Assembly: GCF_023898315.1 (NCBI RefSeq)
Contig: NC_064616.1
Location: 648,826,974 to 648,890,973 of the forward strand
Reading direction: 5' to 3'
DNA length: 64,000 nt
From: Schistocerca nitens
Taxonomy: Eukaryota > Arthropoda > Insecta > Orthoptera > Acrididae
Position numbers and translations under genes: made by a program. Below, piece after piece: positions 10,820 to 22,186 of this stretch. Every line of letters begins with the position of its first letter. The stretch's first letter is position 1. The notes under the pieces are model-generated. The model was not told the origin of the DNA. It worked only from the letters and a program-made list of their open reading frames with translations, and searched no databases.

Positions 10820-11559
10820 ACTAAGACATCCCTATGCTCACTAATCCCTGTATCCATTTTGATGCTCGTTGTTAGCTCAGGATTATTTGTTGCTAAGAGG
10901 TCAAGTGTGTTTTCACAACTGTTTACTATTTGAGTGGGCTCATGAACTAACTGCTCGAAATAATTATCAGAGAATGCATTTAGCACAATTTCTGATGATT
11001 TTTTATGCATACCTCCGGATTTAAACATGCATTTTCGCCAACATATCGAGGGTAAATTGAAGTCACCACTAACTATTATTGTACGAGTCAGGTAGGTTTT
11101 TGAAATTAGACTAAAGTTTTCTTTGAACCTTTCAGCAATTGTAATAATCTGAGTTGAGACGTCAGTAAAAGGATCGAATTGTTATTTTATTCCAGTTGCC
11201 AAGACTGACCTCTATCCATACTAACTCACAGGAAATATCTACTTCAATTTTGCTACATGAAAAACTACTTCTAACAGCAAACAAACGTATCACCACCAGC
11301 TGTGTATATCCTATCCTTTCTGAATACCATTAGGTCCTTTACAAAAATTTCAGCTGAACTTATCTTTGGCTTTAGCCAGCTGTCAGTGCCTATAACGATT
11401 TGAGCATCAGTACTTTGTATTAGCCCTTGGAGCTCTGGTGCTTTTCCAACACAGCAACGACAATTTACAACTGTTATAATGATGGTTCCCAGATCTGTTT
11501 TTCCTGTGTTAGATCTGCACCACTTCAGACTGAAGCCCTTTCTATGTTTTCCCGAGACC

Positions 11560-12440
11560 CCCTAACCTACAAAACCGCCCAGTCCACGCCACACAGCTCC
11601 TGCTACCTGTGTAGTCACCTCCTGCGTGTAATGGACTCCGGACCTATTTAGCAGAACCCACAACCCACCACCCTATGGCGCAAGTCGAGGAATCCCTGCA
11701 GCCTAAACAGGCGCAGAATCATATGAGCCTCTGATTCAGACCGTCCAATCAGCTCCGTACCAGAGGTCCGCAATCAGTCCTGTTAACTATGCTGCAAATG
11801 GTGAGCTCTGGTTTCATCTTGCAAGCAAGACTGGCAGCCTTCACCACATCCAATACCTGCTTGAAATCAGAGAGAATCTGGAATGACTCCACCCAGTATG
11901 CACACAGAGCACACATTGGCTTTCTTCCTCTCCTTGGCAGCCATATCCCTAAGGGACCACAATGAGCATAATATTGCAGCTCCCAAATACCAATAACCTC
12001 ACTGTCTGTGATTGCCTGGATCTTTCAGGCTGAGAGGTTTCCTCTGAGGCATTGTAAGCGACCACATCTGGTTGAGGGACAGTGTCAGTCACAGACAGTA
12101 CCTGGAACCTGTTTGTCAGACTAACCAGGAGGCATTACTTTTAGGTTCCTGGGAAGCCTTTCACCACCTGCCACGCACTGAGGCGACCACCCACCTAACC
12201 ACAGGTGAGGGGTCAACCTCAGTGTGAGCAGTAACTGGGCTGGCCACCAGTGTGGACCAATGAGTGGACTCATGGGTTGTACTGGATGTCTGTTGGATCC
12301 CCACAGCTGACACACAACGGGTGATGCCCCTTCACTGCAGCCTCAAACTGTGTAACCAAAGCCATCACAGCCTGGAGCTGAGAGAGAAGTGTTACCAATT
12401 TGGTTTACAAGGCAAAGTATTGGCAAAGAATGTTGCATGA
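11560..12440 (-). pseudogene. A2 ORF1 remains (SGNH-hydrolase-like)
   Basis: The minus strand between these positions matches A1 ORF1 in order: SQLQA-like heptads near 12400, the central ELTIC region (SPFAA and TGLIADLWYG readings), then NRSGVHYTQEVTTQVAGAVW and GLGGFVG close to 11580, which is the SGNH block V and end of ORF1. At least five stops and several frameshifts interrupt it. ORF2 follows directly, as in A1. Its 5' end is approximate, because similarity fades upstream of 12440 and no repeated leader like that of A1 is seen. Confidence 0.65.
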
Positions 12441-13001
12441 TGGATGGCCATATTCCAGTGATCAGCATCAGACTGATTAGGGGTACCGAATATTTTCTTT
12501 AACAATGCTCCTCCACCATTGAACATGAACAATGTTAAGACAGTGGGGTGGTACATCGTCAGAAATGCTTGATAATTGCTCTTGAGTGTCTTTAATCAAA
12601 TAATTTATGAAGAGTTCCTCTCTGTACAGATTAAATCAGCCAAGGTTCACAAGCTAATAGGTGTTTTGTAACTTGTTTCAAAGCAACTTCTTCTTCTTTC
12701 GGAAATGTAAGGTTAACATCAGCTCCTATCACAACCCGATAAGGGGTATACAGCAGATTGTCCAGTCACTCAAATGTTGTACCAGAAGCCAAAGAATGAT
12801 TCTGGAATGGCAGAATACCAATAACACTGATGAAGAGAGTAGACAGATTATAGTACCTCATTTCAATTCGCAGGTGATGATATGTGGGGACACAACAGCT
12901 CAGGTAATTAAATGAGCGAGCAAAGCTATAGTCAACATCATCAGACTGAGGCAAATAGGTAGCTACACTACCACAGAGCCAGTTACCAAAAATGCACAAA
13001 C
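12441..13001. other. Interval with no recognisable feature
   Basis: This lies between A2 and the Penelope-like block. The longest frame (84 codons, 12661-12915 plus) shows no motif that I recognise and is probably chance. No terminal repeats were paired. Confidence 0.5.
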
Positions 13002-13212
13002 AATGGAAACTCCGGACTGGAATGTCAACGATATTAGGAACAGGATAGCTTGCTACTCACTGTAAAGATGACCCACTGAGTTGCAGACAGGTAGAGCCAA
13101 AAGACTGTTACACTTTACAGCTTTCGGCCAAAGCATTCTTCAGCAGAGGAAACGTACACACATTCACACAAGTAAGCACATCTCATGCATTCATGATCGC
13201 CACTACTGGCAG
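13002..13212 (-). repeat. Penelope-like terminal segment, minus orientation
   Basis: Left arm of a roughly 200-bp inverted repeat whose partner is 14071-14278. Both arms carry AATGGAAACTC at the outer end, then CCCACTGAGTTGCAGACAGG, the AAAGCATTCT region, ACACACATTCACACAAG and CATCTCATGCA near the inner end. They resemble the terminal repeats that I associate with insect Penelope-like elements, and the adjacent coding remains support this. The arms are visibly diverged. Confidence 0.65.
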
Positions 13213-13599
13213 GTCTGACCAGAATGTGACTGTCACGTGAATATCAATCTAGAATGGGATGGGGAAGTGGAAGGGATAGTAGAGTATGGGTGGGAGAGAG
13301 AAGAGCACCATCTGGTGGGATGTGCAGTGACTAGAGGCTGCCAGATGCAGTGTCAGGAGGTGGGGTGTGGGCAAAGAAAAGAAAAGTGGAGCCAAAAAGA
13401 AGAGGAGCAGGGAAAGTGGGTACATTTGCAGAGGGTGGCACATGAAGAGGGTGAGAAAATTTGAATAGGGAGGAGGTTATACAAGGAGGGGGTGGAAACT
13501 GTTAGGTGGATTGTGTGGGGTCAGTAGGTTACTGTAGGTTGAGGCCAGGATCATTTCAGGAACAGAGAATGTGTTGTAAGGATAACTCCCATCTGCGAA

Positions 13600-13725
13600 G
13601 TTCAGAAAAGCTGGTGGTGGAGGGGAGGATCCAGATGGCCTGGGTTGTGAAGCAGCTGTTGAAATCAGGCATATTATGTTCAGCTGCATGTTGTGCCACT
13701 GTGCTTTCGATCTTGGCCAGAGTCT
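13600..13725 (-). pseudogene. Penelope-like element C-terminal end (after GIY-YIG)
   Basis: The minus strand reads AKIESTVAQHAAEHNMPDFN then SCFTTQAIWILP. The pattern of a conserved His-Ala-Ala/His segment followed by a short acidic-aromatic end is what I associate with the end of the GIY-YIG endonuclease domain in Penelope-like proteins. A second copy of the last residues (SYFTTCAIWILPSTT) is at 14029-14075, in the same orientation, about 416 bp away, so this end is duplicated. The upstream RT for this orientation is not present. Assignment is by recollected pattern only. Confidence 0.5.
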
Positions 13726-14070
13726 GGCCTCATCCTTCGGTAACCTGCTGGCTCCACACCTTCCACCTAACAGCTTACACCCCCTCGTCCTATAGCCTTC
13801 CCCTTTTCACATTCCCTTATTATTTTTGTGTGTTGCACTCTGCCAATGTCCCGTCCTCTCCTTTTCTGCTCCATCCTCCCCCCAAGCTGCACCTGACAGT
13901 CTCTAGTCGTTATGTGCCCTGTCAGACAGTGCTCTTCTCTTCCCCCACCTGTAGCCTGCTATCGCACCCCTTTGCTGCCCCACCCCAGAGTGCTGTTGAC
14001 ATGGCAGCCACATTCTGGTCAGAGCAGGTGGTGGAGGGGAGGATCCAGATGGCACAGGTTGTGAAGTAGC

Positions 14071-14278
14071 TGCTGGTGGTAGTGGTCATGAGTGCATGAG
14101 ATGTGCTCGCTTGTGTGAATGAGTGTGTATTTTCTTTGCCAGAGAATGCTTTGGTCAAAAGCTATAATGTGTAACAGCCATTTTGTTGTGCCTGTCTGCA
14201 ACTCAGTGGGTCAACATTATGGTGAATAGCAATCTATCCTTTTTTATATTGTTGGTACTCCAGTCTTGAGTTTCCATT
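14071..14278 (+). repeat. Penelope-like terminal segment, plus orientation
   Basis: Right arm of the inverted pair with 13002-13212. It precedes plus-strand Penelope RT remains (from about 15060), the arrangement expected for a 5' terminal repeat. It contains CTGTCTGCAACTCAGTGGGT and a GGTGAATAGC segment. In related elements, as I recall, an intron donor lies near this point; that is not demonstrated here. Confidence 0.6.
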
Positions 14279-15059
14279 ATTTGATTTTGCCTTACGGCTT
14301 TTATGCCATCCTGCAACCCTGTGTTATCTTCCTCTGCTACTATCTCTAAAGCATTATTCTTCTCAGTGTCGTTCTTTCCCTTACTTCACGTGTTTTTTCA
14401 CCTTCCAAATCATACACACAACCATCCAAAACCTTCAGTTTCCCATTTCCTACATAATCTCCCATTTCCCCTGCGCCATCTTCGCCACAATGGATCTCTG
14501 CTCCATCTTCCTACACCAGTTCAGAAAAGTATCCCTTTCCCTGGCAAAAACTCAGTCCCACGTCCTATTCCTTAAATGCTGACCAAACCATAGAATACCC
14601 TACAACAGCCTTATCATAAAAATCCTTTATCTGGATCACATCCCTCATTTCATGGTGACCCCCTTTCCAGATTCCGCCAGTCCCTGTTCCTCGCAAACCT
14701 GATACTACAAAAACACGTTCCCATGGCACAAGCATCCCAGAACCACCTCTGCTACCTCTGCAAGATACTAGTACTATGCAATCCCTACTATATACACCAC
14801 ATCTCTGAAACTGAATCCCTTGCTCTCCACCACATCTAAGAGCATTCCAAACACCACCTACATTAGTTATACAACTTTCTGACACCCTACTGCCGCCTTG
14901 GGGCACCACTACCGCCTTGGGGCACCACTACCCCACCCTTTTCCTACCCACAGTGTTCCCCCTCATCAACCACTCATAGCACCCAGACACTGCCTAGCGG
15001 ACCTTTTCAACTTGCGAAATCACATAAAACTCCCTACCAACACCAAATCCAGAGCCTAA
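14279..15059 (+). other. C/T-rich coding-like stretch of the Penelope-like copy
   Basis: This lies between the plus-strand terminal segment and the recognisable RT. The plus strand is rich in Pro, Ser and His codons, with many stops, and a 90-codon frame at 14303-14575 is the longest. It probably corresponds to the decayed N-terminal half of the element, but I cannot name a domain. Confidence 0.35.
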
Positions 15060-16030
15060 GCAATTGCAGAACACTATTGTTAACTTTTCCACCAAAATCA
15101 TCAGCCCCACAGGAGTTTCACTTCTATACAAAGGTCTCATCTTCAACCCTACATCCAGCTATGGGCTTGTCAGAGACCTACTCTCCTCCTCCTGATCTCT
15201 GTAATGGAAACACTTCTTTGCCAACATCCCCTCCAACCAAAGCCAACCTAATTTCAGTTCATACTACCATCAAACTGTGATCCTTCTTCTCCCACCTAAC
15301 CACCTCCAGGTCATCTTACAGGAATTCTTTACCGAGCGAGGTGGCGCAGTGGTTAGACACTGGACTCGCATTCGGGAGGACGACGGTTCAATCCCGCGTC
15401 CGACCATCCTGATTTAGGTTTTCCGTGATTTCCCTAAATCACTCCAGGCCAATGCCGGGATGGTTCCTCTGAAAGGGCACGGCCGACTTCCTTCCCCATC
15501 CTTCCCTAATCCGATGAGACCGATGACCACGCTGTCTGGTCTCCTTCCCCAAAAACCAACCAACCAACCAGGAATTCTTTACCTCCAAGTGGCCTCATCA
15601 ACCTTCCCCAGAACCGTTCCTAAGAACACCAATCTTTCAACAGAGGAAAGGACAACTGCACTCAGTCTCAAAGCAGATCCTGACCTAATTATCCTCCCTG
15701 CAGACAAAGGCCTCACCACTCTTATGATAAGTTGGTAGAAGGCCTCTGGCAATTGTCTGACTTGTCAACCTATAAACTGTGCAGAGTGATCCCAGCCTAG
15801 AAGTCCAACATAGTCTCCAGGTCCTTCTTAAAACCTCAAGCCCTTCCCAGAATCTCTCCTCTGAATCGATTTCCCTCCTCAGCCCTATGACACGCTGCAC
15901 ATCCGCCTTCTACATGTTTCCCAAAATCCACAGACCCAACAATCCTGGACATTCCATGGTAGCTGGTTATTGTGCATGCAGTGAACTGAATTCAGCCTTC
16001 ACTGACCAACACCTGCAAACAACTACTTGT
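15060..16030 (+). pseudogene. Penelope-like reverse transcriptase remains
   Basis: The plus strand carries ISPTGVSLLYKGLIFNPTSS near 15100-15165, then, after a SINE at 15332-15568, STEERTTALSLKADPDLIIL with LPADKGLTTL at about 15635-15725, and a segment ending FYMFPKIHRPNNPG near 15905-15950. These are the N-terminal RT landmarks of Penelope-like elements (the kGL-F segment, dpdLiIlPADKG and PKiHKp). Stops and frameshifts are frequent. The catalytic YxDD part is absent, because the sequence changes to unrelated repeat DNA near 16030, so the copy is 3'-truncated. Confidence 0.7.
15332..15568 (+). mobile_element. tRNA-derived SINE (type C) with about 13-15 bp TSD
   Basis: Starts CCGAGCGAGGTGGCGCAGTG with an A-box-like GGCGCAGTGGTTAGAC, has B-box-like GGTTCAATCCC, and ends in an AACC-repeat tail. 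CAGGAATTCTTTA occurs at 15319-15331 and again at 15569-15581 (the match extends by CC), a clear target duplication within the Penelope relic. Confidence 0.9.
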
Positions 16031-16050
16031 AAGTATTGGGGCAAAGTGAT

Positions 16051-16270
16051 TTCTACGCCGAAGTACCGTTATCCATGATGGCGGCGATGATGTCACCCAA
16101 CCCTAAGGCTGTTTCTTCGCCAAAGTACGGTTATTCAAGATGGCGGCGATGACGTCACCCAACCCCAAGGAGGATTCTACGCCAAACTGACATCAGTTGA
16201 TGACGTCATCCAAGATGGCGGCCGTGATGTCACCTGATGATGCAAGTACCGCTGACCAAGATGGCAGGAA
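16051..16270. repeat. 62-bp tandem repeats with TGACGTCA and AAGATGGCGGC motifs
   Basis: Units start at 16057, 16119 and 16181 (period 62). The first two are closely similar and the third is partial. Each carries a segment like CAAGATGGCGGCGATGAC followed by GTCACCCAACC. AAGATGGCGGC matches the known YY1 site and TGACGTCA is the CRE/ATF palindrome. Related motifs reappear singly at about 16885, 16925 and 17020. Function is unproven. Confidence 0.7.
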
Positions 16271-19200
16271 ATTGCCACACCCCCTGGCAGTAAGTTCAAA
16301 TTCCATCAGGACAATGCAACCTATACTAACCTAAGAAAAGGCCAGGAAGTTAAGTCATTTGTGCTACCTCCACTAACCTAAACCCCTTCCCCTACCCCAC
16401 AAAAATGATGGAAAGTTCAAATTCTAGCAGGATAACGTATCACACCACAGTTATCTCTACTAACCTAAGAAAATCGCTGGTAGATAGGTCACTTGTGATA
16501 CCCCCACTAACATAAGTCACCTGACGTCACCTCCTGCTAGTAGGGATTGGCTGGAAAAAGGACTCGACCAGTGCTGGGCTGCTGGAGAGAGGAAGGAGTG
16601 TACTTTATTTATTTTGGAACAATTTATTTAGGGATGGAGTATATTTATTACACTGATACAAAACACATGTTCTGACATGCTTGGGGTCACGTCACACAGC
16701 CTACAGACATGCAAAACACTAAAAGACTCTCCAAACATGCTTGCTAATCGTCACCTGTCGAAATTATGCACCAGTCTTTATTGAAACAATTTGAGCCACT
16801 ACCTCCATCGAGTGTGTTAGCCACGAGGTCCAGAGCCTGACTGACCTACTTCACAGTACTGTCACCAGAGGGTGCTGTCGTCCAAGATGACGGACATGAC
16901 ATCAGCTGATGACGGGAGTACCGTTAGCCCAGATGGCGGCAAACAGTGCGGTCACCATGAGGTCTGGACCTAGTACACAGTACTGTCACCAGAGGGAGCT
17001 GTCATCTGTTCAGTGATGTAACCCAAGATGACTGTCTGGAGGGGAAAATGACTCAGCCTGTGCTGGGCTGCTGGAGAGAGGAAGAAGTGTACTTTATTTA
17101 TTTTGGAACAATTTATTTAGAGACATGCTTGGGGTCACGCAACACAGCCCACAGACCTACTCCTAAATAATGCTCTGCAGACACGCAAACAACTCCTAAA
17201 TTACCGAAATAATTTAAGTACAGACATGGAAACTCCTCCCAAATAATGCCGTACACTGATGTGCAGACACGAAATCGGCTCATAAACTGTCCAAATAACG
17301 CATAGCACAGCCTACAGGCCTGCTCGCAAAATAATGCAACAGACACGCAAACAACGTCCGCCACCCCCTGTCCATTGGACCGCGCAGGAGGCTACCGCAC
17401 ATGCTCCCAGAAGTCGGGATGCGCTGACATACTCCGTGAAGTGACGCACAGATGTCTGTTCGGGTCCTGCACACATGAGGTGGCGACATCTCTTTCATAC
17501 TTGGTACCTGAGAAATTCCTCTCAAAATACGTGATCACCTAGGAGCCGTTGATGATGCGACCGAACGAGGGTGAAGACTTACTTACAGAGCGCAGACGCT
17601 CCAAGGTGGGCCACAGGTGCGTGTCCCCCCCGCTACCCTCCCTCTACATGTGGTCCGGTGAAGACGCTATAGAAATCTGTTCCAGAATAGCACAACCTGC
17701 TTTCTCCCTAGCAATTCTAATGGACCATGCATGACGTGGTGATTCTAATGTACCATGCGTGACGTGTGGCTGATGCATTGCCGCGTGTAGCTACATACCA
17801 TCGCAAGCGCATCTAGCAATGTTCCCAATGTTATACTGAATCCACATGGCTATCTAAAATAATAACCAAGTCGAACTTTAGTAAATTGCATAGTGTCCCA
17901 GGAATAATTAACGCGCACTTTTGTAGGAGTTTTCGTGATGTCTCAGCTTGTGTGCACGGAAATTCTTGCCCTAACAGAACCTGTTTACGAAAATAGCGCA
18001 GAATAACATCGAATGCACTCTTCCCAGTAGTCCTAATGTGATGCCCCATCCATCACGTGTTACGCTTCCTGCTTTCAATGCACACAAACGTTCCCACCGC
18101 TAAGTGGAGACTGCTATATCCCAGCACGAAGGATGTCTTGTGAATGAATCGAGCATTATGGTTGGCTCTTATCGAACTTACCCGCCGAATTACTGATGCC
18201 ACCTGTATCAAAGCACCAACCAACTTTCCTTTCTTTCTGCAGATGAGACTTTCAGCGGTAAAATTATTTTACGCAGATCGCTAAATTGCATTGACAGCTA
18301 AACACCCAAAGTTGTCCACAGATCATCCAGTACATACAAGACTCACAAGAATATTGGAGGCGAGGAACATATTTACCAGTGTAACTACAATTAAATATTA
18401 CGATTGCTGTTACAGTCTGACACCGATCAATGTACAAGTAATGTCTCCTCTTGATGGCTGTACTTACGGAATGAATCTCAGATTCTATAGCCCACATAAT
18501 TTTCCTCATAAAAAATCTCTCTCATACCCTCACGGTTATCGATGTGCTGAATCTGTACGTCGCTCACGATAGGACACACAGTCATCTTCTCTAGTCATAC
18601 CACAACATTAACCACAGTAACTTTACAATGCAATATATACACATTTTACACAGCATTAGCCACAGTAACTTTACAATGCAATGTATACACATTTTACACA
18701 AACAGTGCAGTTATCTTTTATATCCATACAGCACCTGAAAAAAATTATGGTATGCCTATACTCATACCTGCTATATGTCACGATTCTCCTCGGTCCTAGG
18801 GAAGCACCGTCCGCCTTTTCTTTCTTTCTACAGACGTGACTTTCAGCGGCAAAAAAGCTATTTTACAATGATCGCCATATTGCACTGACAAGTAAACCTC
18901 GCAGAGTGCCATACATATCGTCAAATATGGAAAGACTCTTACTCAATTACACTGCTCTCCCACTGAGGGCAGGAGCTTGAATATTAGAGCGTCAAATCGA
19001 TCTCCAACCAAGTAATATATCACCACATACCATGTCGATGTAGTAAGCATACAATTCATATCCTCTGCCATACTAAATCATCCCTTTTACATCAGAAAGC
19101 CGTCAGTAGCTCAAAGTCACTCTCAGAACTGTTATACAGAGACTGGCTCGTTTCCTCCTAGACAAAAACGCGTTACTATTTGTGGTCCGGACCTGTCTCC

Positions 19201-19679
19201 CAGCTTGCTTTTTTCTACACCCATCTCCAGACTCTGGGATTACAAGAACAAATATATTTTCACATGGTTTGCACACAGCAGTATATTACCGATCGCTCAT
19301 GCAACGTAATTCTGAAGATGCAGACTGGGAATTATTTCTCAACAAATCCCAAACTTCAGCTAGGTGGAGCGTTCTCTAGACCATTGAGTAATTAGAAACT
19401 TATCCCATCTGCGAATACCTTTTCATGAGAACTCAAAACAAATAGAGGAAATAGAAATTTCCACTCACGAATACCAATGTCGGTGAGGTAATAGATTCCA
19501 AATCATTCCTATAATTTACAAACTCAACTAAAGCGTTTCTCATGTCGAGAGAACCGGCAAACGTGTCTGCCACACACTAGATGCACACACCACAGTCGGT
19601 ATTCTCTCAACTAAATAAAGACGGGAAATGTGAAGAAACGGTCAACCAAACGGGAGGAAATAACGGTCCAGTGCAAACG
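16271..19679. repeat. Non-coding region with diverged direct duplications
   Basis: No gene was recognised. Internal structure: the stretch from 16553 (GTGCTGGGCTGCTGGAGAGA onward) recurs at 17043, a period of 490 bp; GACATGCTTGGGGTCACG occurs near 16675 and 17113; a segment at 18213-18345 (GACTTTCAGCGG core) recurs at 18806-18940, a period of about 593 bp; and a 48-bp unit is tandemly repeated at about 18608-18704 (ACTTTACAATGCAAT). Open frames are short (at most 93 codons) and without motifs. It probably comprises non-autonomous or satellite-like repeats. Confidence 0.55.
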
Positions 19680-19912
19680 CACCTCCATATTCAATCCCAC
19701 AAACCATGGATGGAGGGCAACAGGCAGATTCCATATTCCTAGATTTCTGAAAGCTATCGACATGGTGCCCCACTGCAATCTGTTGGCAAAGGTCTGAGCA
19801 TATGAACTGGGATTCCAGATATGAAAGTGGTTCGAAACCTTTGTAAGTAATAGAATCCAGTAGGTTGTCCTCGAAGGCGAGTGTTCATCAAAGACAATGT
19901 TTTGTTCTGAAC
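19680..19912 (+). pseudogene. Non-LTR RT fragment
   Basis: The plus strand, with stops, reads as an RT motif block: FLDF followed by KAIDMVPHCNLLAKV, then a WFETFVSNRIQ-like segment and VVLEGECSS. This corresponds to the FLDFxKAFDtVPH to NRTQxV block of CR1-type RT. Only about 230 bp remain. It ends at the left edge of the ORF-free unit at 19915, and no continuation was found beyond 21713. Confidence 0.55.
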
Positions 19913-19914
19913 AG

Positions 19915-21713
19915 TGTGAGCCGTGGCGGCTCATATCGGTAGTGCCACTCTGGTGGTTTATCTTTCCTGCCATGGTCAGGGCAGTAAGCAGCGCCCTCTG
20001 GGGCCTATGCGAGGAGTAACGAGGCGAGGTCCTGTGGGGGTGTGTGCTCCGGGACGTGGTGGAAGACGGTCGTCAGGTTGACACAGCGAGTGTGGGACCG
20101 GGCCTATCGCATGGAGATATACAAGTTGGCTCTGAACGGAAGGCGCCGTAGCAAGCAGAGGGTAGTGGGCATCCTGTAATTTGTGTGAAGGAGTAACGAT
20201 TTTTGCATTGGATGTCCCAGTGGTTCCCGAGAGTTGCAGTGGCTGCTATCGGAGAAGAGAATTGGTAAGAGTTTGTATCTATGCTCTTTTCCGTATGATG
20301 TTGCTGCCTGGCATTATAAACGGGTGAAAATCAGGCGCTTGTATTGACTATATGGGAACTCGTGATGTAAAATTACATTTGTGATTGAGTCTCACTTGTA
20401 CTGTGACAATTTTGAGGCGAAAACTGTGGTGGTTTCATTAGGTCTGGTTCTTTGCTGTGCAACTAAGGGAGTCAGTTATTTGGGGTAACTGAGGAAGCAC
20501 CACTATGTTGGTCTAAGTGATACATTCTCCACGTTTTGTCTATGGCTTTGCAAATCGAAATCGTGGGGGAGTACACGTGTGAGTAATTTGCTATTGTATT
20601 AATGGTTATGTTGTAAAAGACTGTTATCTGGTGTGTTAAATCACACCCTGATTTGTAGCCAATCTAAGCAGGAGTTACCATTGCTACTTGCTTATGTGCT
20701 ACTGTCCTTATGATTGGCGTTGTTTGTCTTTTGATTGTGGGTGTGCTCATGTTTAAAAAAAATGGCTACTATTCATAAGGGTTGTCTAGAAAGGAAATTG
20801 CTTAATCTTTTATCATATGCTGGTCTGTTTGCCTATCACATTGGCTTTCTATGCAGTAACGGAAGGAATGTGTATGGTGGTTCAAGATTGTAGGTTGACT
20901 AGTATTTGAACTGGTGTTGAGCTTAAGGGCAAGATCAGCATCCCGCAAACCTGCACGCTGCGCGTGGTTAAATGTTCTGCTATTGGGGAGCCGGCTCTCT
21001 GTTCTTGGATTTTGTAAGGATATGTGATGTGTGCATCACTGTAGTTTTTCGCGTGCTAAATTGCGGGGTGTCGGTGCCGTCCTAGGGCTAAACTTGCGAT
21101 GTATGTTATGTTGAAAGGGAATTAACTGAACCAAACTTAAGAGAGCTTTTAGTTTGTTTTAGGTCTGTGCATGGAATGATGTTGATGTTTTGTCGATTAC
21201 GGCCATAACTTCCTGTGTGGGGAGATCCTCTGAGGGACTTGTATTGTACTGTTGCAGTGCATTCCATCTGAAGCGTGCTGCTTTAAACGGGACTGCAGCT
21301 CTCTGATGTTATATATTACTGTTTAATCTTAAATGTCTTGGATTTAATATGGTTGTTGAAGATTATGTAATTAATTTCGATTGCTGGTTCCTTAAAGGAA
21401 GTATTTCGTTTCAAAATATGTATTCGGTCAGAGCCTATTTAAATGTGATTTTAACTCATCATTCAAATTTTCTAGTCTTGCTTTCTTAAAAGGCTTTCAG
21501 TTAAATGATTGCTATTTGCCTGTTTAAATGTTTGAGTGACTTAAAGGAAAAGAATATTATTTTGTAATTTGTACTGATTGTTCCTTTTAGGTAATACCTG
21601 ACTTAAGTGTTCAATAAATGAGTGTCTAGTCAATGGTGATGCACTGTTCTATTGCTAGCCTACCCCTTCCACTCCACAAGGCTGTTTTGTGTCGAAATTG
21701 TGTTCACCTCACA
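19915..21713. mobile_element. ORF-free 1.8-kb unit, possibly a solo LTR
   Basis: Begins TGTGAGCCGTGGCGGCTC and ends TTCACCTCACA, so the ends form a short inverted repeat (TGTGAG / CTCACA) with TG and CA termini. An AATAAA lies at 21613-21618, about 95 bp before the end. No frame of 60 codons or more occurs on either strand across the whole unit. ACAGTGT occurs at both edges (19911-19917 and 21711-21717), overlapping the ends, so exact boundaries and target duplication are ambiguous. LTR length, termini and poly-A signal fit a solo LTR; a long non-coding unit of another kind is possible. Confidence 0.4.
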
Positions 21714-21939
21714 GTGTTTCCATCACATGTCATAATTTTAATGCTTTTAATTCTGTTCACAATAACATTATTAAAATGCCAGATCTAAAGTTTAGACCAA
21801 TTTCTAACCTCAAATTTAAATTAGAAAAATCAGTATAAAATATAACAATAAAGCACAAATATTTGTATAAACTTGTTAGATTTTTCACACATCCTTGTAG
21901 AATTACAATTAATTACTTTCTGTTTTATTTTTAGAGTTC

Positions 21940-22186
21940 CATATCTCAATTGGTAAACACGGAACCCTTACAGGATCTCTTTGTTGTCTGTCCATCACTC
22001 TGTCTGTACTACTGTTATGACACCTTTTTCTTGCGAATGGGTAGATGTATCAAGGTAAAATTTACGTCATAAACCAAGGTCTATGGTCGCTTGGCCATGA
22101 AAGAAATTGAGCTTCTACATCAATGCAATCAAACGATATGGCCATTTAAGCCACATATTTTGATACTCGCAAACTCGCTCATCAAA
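21940..22186 (+). repeat. Old interspersed repeat, first copy
   Basis: The segment from about 21985 resembles 23100-23300: both contain a GTCTGTC stretch, a GTATCAAG/GTATCAAGTTGAAATTTA segment, a CTACTTCAATGCAAT-like segment and CACATATTTTG. This repeat is interrupted at 22187 by the hammerhead-bearing insert and at 22464 by an RTE element. Confidence 0.55.

Larger units (their letters stand above)
8500..11510 (-). pseudogene. A2 ORF2 remains (endonuclease and RT)
   Basis: Endonuclease: near 11500-11390 the minus strand reads CCVGKAPELQGLIQSTDAQI then IVIGT, matching the A1 endonuclease start. GDFNLPSICW lies near 11055, and FEQLVHEPTQ with NTLDLLATNNPEL lies at 10813-10990. RT: a 129-codon open piece at 9382-9771 holds LKSLNKSKSSGPDCVPIRF and DERSIRKDWEVAQL. 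FLDFQKAFETVPH is at about 8960-9000, and a decayed GVPQGS-like segment is near 8800-8830. Stops, frameshifts and SINEs interrupt it throughout. The region encoding the RT thumb and the C-terminal domain is absent. Confidence 0.75.
8355..12440 (-). mobile_element. CR1-like element A2, decayed, with three SINE insertions
   Basis: A minus-strand relative of A1. Its 3' end lies near 8355, where the minus strand reads GCAGAGTATCCATATAGATG followed by CAGATGTATATGTAGATG, similar to the A1 tail. ORF2 runs back to about 11510 and ORF1 to about 12440. It carries SINEs at 9122-9283, 10191-10513 and 10582-10819, each with a recognisable duplication of A2 sequence at its edges. The RT fingers and palm are recognisable, but the C-terminal third is missing: the distance from FLDF to the 3' end is about 640 bp instead of about 1080 bp in A1, which points to an internal deletion near 8580. 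The element is long dead. Confidence 0.75.

Noticed and set aside
12661..12999. Overlapping frames on both strands (84 and 77 codons)
   Set aside because: No motif, and each is the shadow of the other; nothing supports coding.
13120..13160. A second hammerhead-like core (CTGAAGA then GAAAG) on the minus strand
   Set aside because: The bases after GAAA do not give a short stem III with a cleavable UH site, and no stem I pairing was found; kept only as part of the Penelope terminal segment.
16051..16270. A CRISPR-like array
   Set aside because: The 62-bp units are contiguous without unique spacers, and the window is eukaryotic.
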